A stretch of DNA of 64,000 nucleotides, from NCBI RefSeq assembly GCF_002116635.1, contig NZ_LQPW01000132.1:62001-126000 (forward strand), read 5' to 3'. The translations under genes and the position numbers were made by a program. The notes beneath the pieces were generated by a model. That model did not search any database, had not been told where the DNA came from, and saw only the letters and a program-made list of their open reading frames with translations. Shown here piece by piece: positions 36,301-43,637 of the stretch (positions are counted from its first letter, which is position 1; each line of letters starts with the position of its first letter). The stretch is from Mycobacterium szulgai (GTDB taxonomy: Bacteria; Actinomycetota; Actinomycetes; Mycobacteriales; Mycobacteriaceae).

Positions 36301-36977
36301 TCCGCGGCGCCGGCAACGTGCTCGGCGTGGAGCAGTCCGGGCACGTCGCCGGAGTCGGGTTCGACCTGTATGTCCGGCTGGTCGGGGAAGCCGTCGAGGC
36401 TTACCGCGCCGCAGCCGACGGCAAGACGGTGACCACTCCGGAGGAACCCAAGGACGTGCGGATCGATCTGCCCGTCGACGCGCATCTACCGCCGGACTAC
36501 ATTGCCAGCGATCGGCTCCGCCTGGAGGGGTACCGTCGCCTGGCCGCCGCCCCCTCGGATAGCGCCGTCGACGCCGTCGTCGACGAACTGACCGACCGAT
36601 ACGGGCCACTGCCCGAACCCGCCCGCCGGCTGGTGGCGGTCGCTCGGTTGCGGTTGCTGTGCCGTGAGTCCGGAATCACCGAGGTGAGCACCTCGTCGGC
36701 GGCGACGGTGCGGTTATCGCCGATGACGCTGCCGGACTCGGCCCAGGTGCGGCTCAAGCGGATCTATCCGGGAGGCAGCTACCGGGCCACTACGAATACC
36801 GTTCAGGTGCCTATCCCACGCGCCGGGGGTATCGGCGCGCCCCGGCTCCGCGACGTCGAATTGCTGCAGATGGTGGCCGACTTGATCACCGCGCTGGGAG
36901 GAAAACCCCAGCAAGATATTGGTATAACGGGTCCGTCAGCATCAGGCCCGGCAGCGGCGGACGGAGAGGAGCGGTAG
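33312..36977 (+). CDS. mfd: Transcription-repair coupling factor
   Basis: The 1221-residue helicase displaces RNA polymerase stalled at DNA lesions and recruits UvrA. It has an N-terminal UvrB-like region, the RNAP-interacting CarD-like domain around residues 515-590 (LTAGDLVVHDQHGIGRF), Walker A GDVGYGKTE near 675, DEEQRFG (DExx box), the RecG-like TRG region, and a C-terminal autoinhibitory domain. It closely matches Rv1020 (1234 aa). Its stop codon shares one base with the GTG start of mazG, so translation is coupled. Confidence 0.97.
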   Translation: MTAPGAASPDTPIAGLVELALTAPTFTQLIERAADRPDELTLVGPAGARLFVVSALAQQRPLLVVTATGREADDLTAELKGVFGTAVALFPSWETLPHERLSPGVDTVGTRLTVLRRLAHPDDARLGPPLRVVVTAVRSLLQPMTPQLGLMEPVTLSVGQEVVFEDVIARLVELAYTRVDMVGRRGEFAVRGGILDIFPPTAEHPVRVEFWGDEITEMRMFSVADQRSIPEIDVQTLIAVACRELLLSADVRQRAAELAAQHSTGAETVTGSVTDMLAKLAEGIAVDGMEALLSVLHPAKDGRHALLTDQLAAGTPVLVCDPEKVRTRAADLIKTGREFLEASWSVAALGTDAPVDVEQLGGSGFAELDEVEDAAARSGHPWWTLSQLSSEAAVELDVRAAPSARGHQRDIDGIFAMLRAHVATGGYAVMVAPGTGTAHRVVERLAESDTPAAMLDCGAAPKAGLVGVLKGPLHEGVVIPGANLVVITESDLTGARATAVEGKRLAAKRRNTVDPLALTAGDLVVHDQHGIGRFVEMVERTVGGARREYLVLEYASSKRGQQADRLYVPMDSLDQLSRYVGGQAPALSKLGGSDWANTKTKARRAVREIAGELVSLYAKRQASPGHAFSPDTPWQAEMEDAFGFTETVDQLTAITEVKADMEKSVPMDRVICGDVGYGKTEIAVRAAFKAVQDGKQVAVLVPTTLLADQHLQTFTDRMAGFPVTVKGLSRFTDPSESRAVIDGMADGSVDIVIGTHRLLQTGVRWKDLGLVVVDEEQRFGVEHKEHIKSLRTHVDVLTMSATPIPRTLEMSLAGIREMSTILTPPEERYPVLTYVGPQDDKQVAAALRRELLREGQAFYVHNRVSSIDRAAARIRELVPEARVVVAHGQMPEDLLERTVQGFWNREYDILVCTTIVETGLDISNANTLIVERADTFGLSQLHQLRGRVGRSRERGYAYFLYPPHTPLTETAYDRLATIAQNNELGAGMAVALKDLEIRGAGNVLGVEQSGHVAGVGFDLYVRLVGEAVEAYRAAADGKTVTTPEEPKDVRIDLPVDAHLPPDYIASDRLRLEGYRRLAAAPSDSAVDAVVDELTDRYGPLPEPARRLVAVARLRLLCRESGITEVSTSSAATVRLSPMTLPDSAQVRLKRIYPGGSYRATTNTVQVPIPRAGGIGAPRLRDVELLQMVADLITALGGKPQQDIGITGPSASGPAAADGEER

Positions 36978-38026
36978 TGATTATCGTTCTGGTCGACCCG
37001 CGCCGCCCGTCGTTGGTGCCCGTCGATGCCATCGCGTTGCTCAGCGGTCCGGTGCAATACACCGAAGAGATGCCGGTCGCGGTGCCCTGGTCGCTGCCCG
37101 ACGCGCATCCTGTGCACATGGGCGACGACGCTCCGGTGTTGCTGTCGTCGGACCCCAATCACCCGGCCGTGGTGGCCCGACTGGCCGCGGGCGCCCGGCT
37201 GATTTCGGCACCGGACCGCCAGCGCGGCGAGCGATTGATCGACGCCGTCGCGATGATGGACAAACTTCGCACCGACGGACCGTGGGAAAGCGAACAGACC
37301 CACGAGTCGTTGCGCCGCTACCTGCTGGAGGAGACCTACGAGCTGCTCGACGCGGTGCACAGCGGCAATGTCGAGGAGCTGCGGGAAGAGCTCGGCGACC
37401 TGCTGTTACAAGTGCTCTTCCACGCCCGCATAGCCGAAGATGCGGCCTTACTGCCATTCACCATCGACGACGTCGCCGACACACTCATGCGCAAACTGGG
37501 CAACCGGGCCCCGGGAGTGCTTGCCGGTGAATCGATTTCGCTGCAGGACCAGCTGGCGCAGTGGGAAGAGCGCAAAGCGTCAGAGAAATCGCGCAGCTCG
37601 GTGCTCGACGACGTTCATACCGGGCAACCGGCACTAGCGCTGGCGCAGAAGGTCATTCACCGGGTGGAGCAGGCTGGACTGCCCGCCGAACTGATTCCAG
37701 ACGAGATCACCTCGATCTCGGTGTCTGCCGATATCGATGCGGAAAACACCTTGCGTGCAGCCGTTTTGGATTTCGTCGACACGGTCCGGCGAGTGGAGAG
37801 AGGCATCGCCGCCAGCCGGCGCGGCGATAGTGTGGCAGAGGAGCTGGATATGAGTCCGCTCGGGGTCATTACGGCGCAGGAATGGCTTGCCCACTGGCCG
37901 CCCGGGGCGGAACCGGTTGCCGTGTTGCCCGATGAACGATCAGAAGAACCGTCGGACGATGCCGAGGCCGCTGAGCCCGCCAAAGGGGCTCGTGGCGGAT
38001 CCAAAAAGCGCAAAGGGCGGCGCTAG
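36977..38026 (+). CDS. mazG: Nucleoside triphosphate pyrophosphohydrolase MazG
   Basis: The 349-residue product has a poorly conserved N-terminal third and an all-alpha MazG domain with the metal-binding LEETYELLDAV and LREELGDLLLQVLFHARIAED (EExxE and ExxD pattern). It hydrolyses noncanonical or oxidised dNTPs, which fits coupling to the repair factor mfd. The C-terminus is a charged, Lys/Arg/Gly-rich tail (GARGGSKKRKGRR). Matches Rv1021; GTG 36977 overlaps mfd by one base. Confidence 0.92.
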   Translation: MIIVLVDPRRPSLVPVDAIALLSGPVQYTEEMPVAVPWSLPDAHPVHMGDDAPVLLSSDPNHPAVVARLAAGARLISAPDRQRGERLIDAVAMMDKLRTDGPWESEQTHESLRRYLLEETYELLDAVHSGNVEELREELGDLLLQVLFHARIAEDAALLPFTIDDVADTLMRKLGNRAPGVLAGESISLQDQLAQWEERKASEKSRSSVLDDVHTGQPALALAQKVIHRVEQAGLPAELIPDEITSISVSADIDAENTLRAAVLDFVDTVRRVERGIAASRRGDSVAEELDMSPLGVITAQEWLAHWPPGAEPVAVLPDERSEEPSDDAEAAEPAKGARGGSKKRKGRR

Positions 38027-38259
38027 ACCGCCGCTTCACCATGTTTGCGGCGACTCAGAGATTTTCCACAGCAAGCGATATCTGAAATATTTGCTGCATA
38101 GGTGTTTTGCTGCAGCAACATTGGGAACTGAAATAGCCAAATTAACTGGTAGCTAACAAACATTCAGCCGCGATCGGCCACCTGACCATGTGCTGAGCGC
38201 CGTGCGCAAGGGGGCATCGGGCAAACCCATGGGACGATGATCATGACTGAAGGAGAACT

Positions 38260-38994
38260 GTGTCGCCGAGACGCTGGTTGCGCGCGGTCGCCGTGATAGG
38301 GGCGACCGCGATGCTGTTGGCGTCCAGTTGCACCTGGCAGCTCAGTCTTTTCATCCCCGAGGGCGTGCCGCCGCCGCCCGGTGATCCGGTTCCGCCGGTG
38401 GACACGCATGTGGCCAGCGGCCGGCCCGCCGATCAGCTGCGCGAATGGGCGGAGAAGCGCTCCGCGGCTTTGGAGATCCCGGTTCTGGCGCTAGAGGCCT
38501 ACGCCTACGCCGCGCGCGTTGCGGAGGTGGAGAACCCGAAGTGTCATATCGCGTGGACCACGCTGGCCGGGATCGGGCAGGTGGAAAGCCACCACGGCAC
38601 CTATCGGGGCGCGACCATCGCGCCCAACGGGGACGTTCGGCCCCCCATCCGCGGTGTTCGCCTCGACGGCACCGGCGGCACCTTGCGGATCGTCGACAGC
38701 GACCAGGGCGGTATGGACGGTGACGCCGGGGTGGAGCGTGCGATGGGCCCGATGCAGTTCATCTCCGAGACGTGGCGGTTGTATGGGGTCGCCGCCAGTA
38801 CCAACGGCATCGCCAGCCCGGACAACATCGACGATGCCGCGTTGTCGGCGGCCGGCTATCTGTGTTGGCGTGGAAAGGATCTCGCGACGCCCAGAGGATG
38901 GATCACCGCGCTGCGGGCCTACAACAATTCCGGTGTCTATGCGCGGGCCGTGCGCGACTGGGCGACCGCTTACGCGGCGGGTCATCCGCTGTAG
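38260..38994 (+). CDS. lpqU: Lytic transglycosylase-like lipoprotein
   Basis: The 244-residue protein has a lipoprotein signal with lipobox LLASSC (Cys near 24) and a lytic murein transglycosylase (SLT/MltB-like) domain: TLAGIGQVESHHG with the catalytic Glu, RAMGPMQFISETW, and AALSAAGYLCWRGKDL. It probably cleaves peptidoglycan at the outer face of the membrane. GTG 38260 is preceded by GAAGGAGAA. The upstream 233-base gap is distinctly A+T-rich, unlike its surroundings. Matches Rv1022. Confidence 0.9.
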   Translation: MSPRRWLRAVAVIGATAMLLASSCTWQLSLFIPEGVPPPPGDPVPPVDTHVASGRPADQLREWAEKRSAALEIPVLALEAYAYAARVAEVENPKCHIAWTTLAGIGQVESHHGTYRGATIAPNGDVRPPIRGVRLDGTGGTLRIVDSDQGGMDGDAGVERAMGPMQFISETWRLYGVAASTNGIASPDNIDDAALSAAGYLCWRGKDLATPRGWITALRAYNNSGVYARAVRDWATAYAAGHPL

Positions 38995-39055
38995 AAAGAT
39001 GGATCGCTGACCCCCCAGCTGGGAAGCCATCAGCTAGGACGCAAAGGAGAACCCA

Positions 39056-40345
39056 GTGCCGATTATCGAGCAGGTCGGGGCGCGCGAGATCCTCGATTCC
39101 CGCGGCAACCCGACTGTCGAGGTCGAGGTAGCGCTGATCGACGGGACCTTCGCCCGGGCCGCAGTGCCCTCCGGCGCGTCGACCGGCGAACATGAAGCCG
39201 TCGAGTTGCGCGACGGCGGCGACCGGTACGGCGGCAAGGGTGTGAAAAAGGCCGTGCAGGCTGTCCTGGACGAGATCGGCCCGGCCGTCATCGGTCTCAA
39301 CGCCGACGACCAGCGATTGGTCGACCAGGCGCTGGTAGACCTCGACGGCACTCCGGACAAGTCGCGACTGGGTGGCAACGCGATTCTGGGCGTGTCGTTG
39401 GCGGTGGCCAAGGCGGCCGCGGATTCGGCTGAGTTGCCGCTGTTCCGCTACGTCGGCGGGCCCAACGCGCACATCCTGCCGGTGCCGATGATGAACATCC
39501 TCAACGGCGGCGCCCACGCCGACACCGCGGTCGACATTCAGGAGTTCATGGTGGCGCCGATCGGCGCGCCCAGCTTCGCCGAGGCGCTGCGCTGGGGTGC
39601 CGAGGTGTACCACGCGCTGAAGTCGGTGCTGAAGAAGGAAGGGTTGTCCACCGGGCTGGGCGACGAGGGCGGCTTCGCCCCGGACGTAGCAGGCACGGTC
39701 GCGGCGCTGGATCTGATCAGTCGGGCAATCGAATCGGCCGGTTTCAAACCCGGCTCGGAAGTAGCGTTGGCCTTGGACGCGGCGGCCACTGAGTTCTACA
39801 CCGACGGGACCGGCTACAAGTTCGAGGGATCGATTCGCAGCGCTGAGCAGATGGCCGAGTTCTACGCCGGGCTGCTCGGTTCCTACCCGCTGGTGTCGCT
39901 CGAAGACCCACTGTCCGAGGACGATTGGGACGGTTGGGCCGGTCTGACGACCGCTATCGGCGACCGCGTGCAGATCGTCGGCGACGACATCTTCGTGACC
40001 AATCCCGAGCGCCTCGAGGAAGGGATCGAGCGCGGTGTGGCGAACGCGTTGCTGGTCAAGGTAAATCAGATCGGAACGCTTACCGAGACCCTGGACGCGG
40101 TCGCGCTGGCGCACCACAGCGGGTACCGCACGATGATGAGCCACCGCAGCGGCGAGACGGAGGACACCATCATCGCCGACCTGGCGGTGGCCGTCGGCAG
40201 CGGACAGATCAAGACCGGGGCGCCGGCCCGAAGCGAACGCGTCGCCAAGTACAACCAGTTGTTGCGAATCGAAGAGGCGTTGGGTGATGCGGCCCGCTAT
40301 GCCGGGGATCTGGCCTTTCCGCGTTACGCGCCGGACCCGAAGTAG
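39056..40345 (+). CDS. eno: Enolase
   Basis: The 429-residue glycolytic enzyme interconverts 2-phosphoglycerate and phosphoenolpyruvate. It carries SGASTGEHEAVELRDG, GDEGGFAPDV, metal-ligand SLEDPLSEDDW, VGDDIFVTN, catalytic Lys in LLVKVNQIGT and the signature MMSHRSGETEDT. GTG 39056 is preceded by AAAGGAGAA at good spacing. It heads the eno, divIC-like, DUF501, ppx2 run, as Rv1023 does. Confidence 0.97.
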   Translation: MPIIEQVGAREILDSRGNPTVEVEVALIDGTFARAAVPSGASTGEHEAVELRDGGDRYGGKGVKKAVQAVLDEIGPAVIGLNADDQRLVDQALVDLDGTPDKSRLGGNAILGVSLAVAKAAADSAELPLFRYVGGPNAHILPVPMMNILNGGAHADTAVDIQEFMVAPIGAPSFAEALRWGAEVYHALKSVLKKEGLSTGLGDEGGFAPDVAGTVAALDLISRAIESAGFKPGSEVALALDAAATEFYTDGTGYKFEGSIRSAEQMAEFYAGLLGSYPLVSLEDPLSEDDWDGWAGLTTAIGDRVQIVGDDIFVTNPERLEEGIERGVANALLVKVNQIGTLTETLDAVALAHHSGYRTMMSHRSGETEDTIIADLAVAVGSGQIKTGAPARSERVAKYNQLLRIEEALGDAARYAGDLAFPRYAPDPK

Positions 40346-40357
40346 GTAGGTAATAGC

Positions 40358-40984
40358 TTGCCCAACAAGCCCGATCCGAAGCGCCGCGCCCCGGCCTCGC
40401 GCCCGGGGAAGGCGGGCGACACGGGCCGCGGCCGGCGGGCCAGCAAGCCCTCGCCGGCACCGCATGCGGGCCGTAATACCACCCGCACGGTGCAGGAACA
40501 TGTCGTCGAGCCGATCAAGCGGTCGTTCACCGAATCGGTCGAACAGCGCTCCGAGCAGCGGCTGGGTTTTACCGCCCGGCGGGCGGCGGTACTGGCGGCG
40601 GTGATTTGCGTATTGACGCTGACCATCGCCGGACCGGTACGCACTTACTTTGCGCAACGCACCGAAATGGAGCAATTGTCGGCGACGGAAGCGGCGTTGC
40701 ACCGTCAGATTGCCGAACTCGAGCAGCGCAAAGGCCAGCTGGCCGACCCGGCATACATCGCCGCACAGGCCCGCGAGCGTCTCGGTTTCGTCAAGCCGGG
40801 AGATATCCCGTTCCAGGTGCAGCTGCCGCCGACGGCGGCGGCGTCGCCGCAGCCGGGTACCGAAGCGGCCAGTCCGGCCCGCGACGAACCCTGGTACACC
40901 TCGCTGTGGCATACGATCGCCGACAATCCGCACCTGGCGCCGGCCGCACCCACCCCGTCTACCCCGGCCACGCCCGGTGGTTGA
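40358..40984 (+). CDS. FtsB/DivIC-family septum protein, Rv1024-like
   Basis: The 208-residue bitopic protein has a Pro/Lys/Arg-rich cytoplasmic N-terminus (about 75 residues), one membrane helix (AAVLAAVICVLTLTIAGPV, about 77-95), a coiled coil (EMEQLSATEAALHRQIAELEQRK, split by heptads), and the septum-formation motif YIAAQARERLGFVKPGDIPF, then a Pro/Ala-rich tail. FtsB/DivIC proteins link early and late divisome components through FtsL and FtsQ. TTG 40358, 12 bases after eno, matches Rv1024. Confidence 0.88.
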   Translation: MPNKPDPKRRAPASRPGKAGDTGRGRRASKPSPAPHAGRNTTRTVQEHVVEPIKRSFTESVEQRSEQRLGFTARRAAVLAAVICVLTLTIAGPVRTYFAQRTEMEQLSATEAALHRQIAELEQRKGQLADPAYIAAQARERLGFVKPGDIPFQVQLPPTAAASPQPGTEAASPARDEPWYTSLWHTIADNPHLAPAAPTPSTPATPGG

Positions 40985-41459
40985 CCGCGCCGATCTGGAC
41001 ATGGTGGCACGTCAGCTCGGCCGCGAGCCTCGTGGCGTGCTGGAAATCGTCTACCGATGCCCCAACGGTGAACCCGGAGTGGTGAAGACGGCGCCGAAAC
41101 TTGCTGACGGAACACCGTTTCCGACGTTGTACTACTTGACGCATCCGGTGTTGACGGCGGCCGCGAGCCGGCTGGAGACCACCGGGCTGATGCGTGAGAT
41201 GACCGAGCGGCTGCGGCGCGACCCCGAGCTGGCGGCGGCCTATCGGCGCGCACACGAGTCGTATCTGGCCGAGCGTGACGCCATCGAACCCTTGGGCACC
41301 ACGTTCTCCGCCGGTGGGATGCCGGACCGGGTGAAATGCCTGCATGTGCTGATCGCGCATTCGCTGGCCAAGGGCCCGGGGGTGAACCCGCTCGGCGACG
41401 AGGTGGTGGCATTGCTGGCAGGCGAGCCCGGGACTGCGGCGGTGCTGACGTGGCAATAA
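40977..41459 (+). CDS. DUF501 family protein, Rv1025-like
   Basis: About 160 residues from GTG 40977, which overlaps the upstream divIC-like gene by eight bases; ATG 41001 is an alternative. The protein has the DUF501 pattern: VARQLGREPRGVLEIVYRCPNGEP, TPFPTLYYLTHP, and the near-C-terminal MPDRVKCLHVLIAHSLAKG with a conserved Cys-His-His arrangement. The family is an actinobacterial neighbour of eno, ftsB and ppx; its biochemical role is unknown. Confidence 0.85.
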   Translation: MVDRADLDMVARQLGREPRGVLEIVYRCPNGEPGVVKTAPKLADGTPFPTLYYLTHPVLTAAASRLETTGLMREMTERLRRDPELAAAYRRAHESYLAERDAIEPLGTTFSAGGMPDRVKCLHVLIAHSLAKGPGVNPLGDEVVALLAGEPGTAAVLTWQ

Positions 41460-42397
41460 GCCGGTTTGCCGCCATCGACTGCGGTACCAACTCGATTCGC
41501 TTGCTGATCGCCGACGTGGCAGGTGGGCACTTGCGCGATGTGCACCGCGAGACCCGGATCGTGCGGCTGGGGCAGGGAGTCGACGCGACCGGCCAGTTCG
41601 CGCCGGAGGCGATCGCCCGGACGCGGGCCGCGTTGGCCGACTATGCCGAACTGCTGCGGATACACAACGTCGAACGGGTGCGGATGGTCGCCACGTCGGC
41701 CGCCCGGGACGTCACGAATCGCGATGCCTTCTTTGCGATGACGGCCGAGGTGCTGGGCGCCGCGATTGCGGGCTCGGTTGCCGAGGTGATCAGCGGCGCG
41801 GAGGAAGCTGAGCTTTCCTTCAAGGGTGCCGTCGATGAATTGGAAAGCGCGGCAGGTCCTTTCGTCGTCGTCGACCTGGGTGGTGGATCCACCGAGATCG
41901 TATTCGGCGAATCTGGCGTGCTGGCAAGCTATTCGGCCGACATCGGATGCGTGCGGCTGACCGAGCGGTGTCTGCATTCCGACCCGCCGACGCCGGATGA
42001 GGTAATGGCAGCCCGCCTGGTGGTCCGCGAAAAGCTTGACGCCGCACTGCGTGTGGTGCCAGTTGCGAAGGCCCGGACCTGGGTGGGCCTGGCCGGAACG
42101 ATGACCACGTTATCGGCGCTGGCGCACAGTATGCCGCGTTATGACCCGGTGGCTATTCATCTTTCGCGTGTGCCCGGAGATCGGTTGCTGGAGGTCTGTG
42201 AGCAGCTGATCGGTATGACTCGACAGCAGCGTGCCGCATTGCCGCCGATGCATGAGGGCCGCGTTGACGTGATCGGCGGCGGTGCCATCGTGGTGGAGGA
42301 GCTGGCGCGCGAGCTGTCGGCGCGGGCCGGGATCGATGAGCTGATCGTAAGCGAGCACGACATCCTGGACGGTATCGTGTTGTCTATCGCTCGTTAA
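41450..42397 (+). CDS. ppx2: Ppx/GppA family phosphatase (exopolyphosphatase 2)
   Basis: The 315-residue protein has the ASKHA phosphatase signature AAIDCGTNSIRLLIAD, TSAARD, ISGAEEAELSF and VVDLGGGSTEIVFG. It corresponds to Rv1026, a short-chain polyphosphate or pppGpp-related phosphatase. GTG 41450 overlaps the preceding gene by ten bases. The stop codon ends seven bases before the inverted-repeat element. It converges on kdpE with that element between. Confidence 0.92.
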   Translation: MAISRFAAIDCGTNSIRLLIADVAGGHLRDVHRETRIVRLGQGVDATGQFAPEAIARTRAALADYAELLRIHNVERVRMVATSAARDVTNRDAFFAMTAEVLGAAIAGSVAEVISGAEEAELSFKGAVDELESAAGPFVVVDLGGGSTEIVFGESGVLASYSADIGCVRLTERCLHSDPPTPDEVMAARLVVREKLDAALRVVPVAKARTWVGLAGTMTTLSALAHSMPRYDPVAIHLSRVPGDRLLEVCEQLIGMTRQQRAALPPMHEGRVDVIGGGAIVVEELARELSARAGIDELIVSEHDILDGIVLSIAR

Positions 42398-42404
42398 ATC
42401 ACAA

Positions 42405-42949
42405 CTGCCACAGGCGTATCGGCTCCAGGGTAATAGTGCGTTTGCCCGCCTCTGAGCGACAAATTCGGTGGGTGCGGCCCTGCTGATCGAGTGAGCGGTC
42501 AGGGCTGCCGTTCGCGAGATCTTCGCCGTGGGCGCACAGTCGAAACCCTAGGTGCACAGTCGATTGCGCAGACCCAGTCGATGTCATACCCGCGTGCGAA
42601 GGTTGCGCAATGACCTTACAACTGCGCGGAATCGAACTCCGCTACGTGTTGACTATGCACCTGCTGCTGCATGGGCCGGCCACCGTTGCCGAATTGGTGA
42701 AGGTCCTTGATTGGCATGGCTTTCGGGTTCGCGGCAGACCGTCCAAGGCGGTTTCGGATGCCTTACGCTGGGAGTTGGCCCGGGGCAGGGTGTACCGGCG
42801 CGGGCGCGGCCGGTACGTGCCCGGCTACGTGCCACGCGCGACCGAACATCGTATTCACCAACGGGTGCTGGCGCTGCGCGCCGCGGCGAAGCTGTCGCTC
42901 AGAGGCGGGCAAACGCACTATTACCCTGGAGCCGATACCCCTGTGGCAG
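42405..42949. mobile_element. 545-bp element with 57-bp terminal inverted repeats, enclosing a wHTH-like ORF
   Basis: The left arm (42405-42461) and right arm (42893-42949) are reverse complements at 56 of 57 positions; the arm runs from TGTCGCTCAGAGGCGGG through TTACCCTGGAGCCG to CCTGTGGCAG. The element ends seven bases from the ppx2 stop and seven bases from the kdpE stop, exactly filling the convergent gap. Within each arm CACAGGCG and CGCCTCTG are near complements, so each can also fold. A related short copy lies at 26098-26230. No transposase or clear target duplication is visible, so it may be a nonautonomous mobile element or a structured termination unit. Confidence 0.7.
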
Positions 42950-43002
42950 ATGCGACTCAGGCCTCGAAGCGATATCCCATGCCCGACTCGGTCAGCAGAT
43001 GA
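42610..43002 (+). CDS. Small winged-helix-like protein encoded inside the inverted-repeat element
   Basis: The 130-residue frame starts MTLQLRGIELRYVLTMHLLL. Residues 20-75 look like a winged helix: HGPATVAELVKVLDWHG as helix-turn-helix, RGRPSKAVSDALRWEL as recognition helix with an AT-hook-like RGRPSK, and RGRVYRRGRGRYVPGYVP as basic wing. From about residue 95 the frame runs through the right arm of the element and then antisense to the end of kdpE, so the natural C-terminus may be missing or shorter. No family recognised; a DNA-binding role is inferred from shape and charge only. Confidence 0.5.
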   Translation: MTLQLRGIELRYVLTMHLLLHGPATVAELVKVLDWHGFRVRGRPSKAVSDALRWELARGRVYRRGRGRYVPGYVPRATEHRIHQRVLALRAAAKLSLRGGQTHYYPGADTPVADATQASKRYPMPDSVSR

Positions 43003-43637
43003 TTGGGATGCGACGGGTCATCCTCGAGCTTGCGTCGCAGCTGCGCCAGATATACACGCAGGTAATGAGTTTCGGTCGCGTAAGCCGGACCCCACACTTC
43101 TTTCAGCAACTCCTCGCGGCCGACGAGCTTGCCCCGGTTGCGTACCAGCACTTCGAGCATGCCCCATTCCGTCGGGGTCAGATGCACCTCGGCGCCGTTC
43201 TTGAGCACCTTCTTAGCGGCCAAATCCACAGTGAAGGCGGAGGTTTCGATAACAGGCTGGTCCAACTCGGAGGCCGCGGTATTGCGGCGCACAGCGGCAC
43301 GCAGCCGGGCCAAAAACTCGTCCATACCAAACGGTTTCGTCACATAGTCGTCGGCACCGGCGTCCAGCGCCTGTACCTTGTCCGACGAATCGGTACGCGC
43401 CGACAGGACGATCACCGGCGCGGAGAGCCAGCCGCGCAGCCCGGCAAGTACGTCGATGCCCGACATGTCCGGCAGGCCGAGGTCGAGGATCACCACGTCG
43501 GGTGGATGCTCGGCGGCGGCACGCAGGGCACCCGCTCCGGTGGAGGCGGTAATGACCTCGTAGCCCCGCACGGACAGATTGATCCGCAGCGCGCGCAGGA
43601 TGTGCGGCTCGTCGTCGATCACCAGTACCCGCGTCAT
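42957..43637 (-). CDS. kdpE: KdpE response regulator
   Basis: The 226-residue OmpR-type regulator has a receiver domain (VLVIDDEPHILRALRINL, phosphoacceptor Asp in VVILDLGLPDMSG, Lys in DYVTKPFGMDE) and a winged-helix output domain ending LRRKLEDDPSHPNHLLTESGMGYRF. It activates kdpFABC at low potassium or high osmolarity when phosphorylated by KdpD. Its start overlaps kdpD by four bases (ATGA). The stop lies seven bases from the 545-bp inverted-repeat element. Confidence 0.95.
   Translation of the reverse strand: MTRVLVIDDEPHILRALRINLSVRGYEVITASTGAGALRAAAEHPPDVVILDLGLPDMSGIDVLAGLRGWLSAPVIVLSARTDSSDKVQALDAGADDYVTKPFGMDEFLARLRAAVRRNTAASELDQPVIETSAFTVDLAAKKVLKNGAEVHLTPTEWGMLEVLVRNRGKLVGREELLKEVWGPAYATETHYLRVYLAQLRRKLEDDPSHPNHLLTESGMGYRFEA

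Noticed and set aside
38903..41002. Minus-strand open frame of 699 residues opposite eno and the divIC-like gene
   Set aside because: Antisense shadow of enolase; no recognisable motifs and arginine-rich low-complexity composition.
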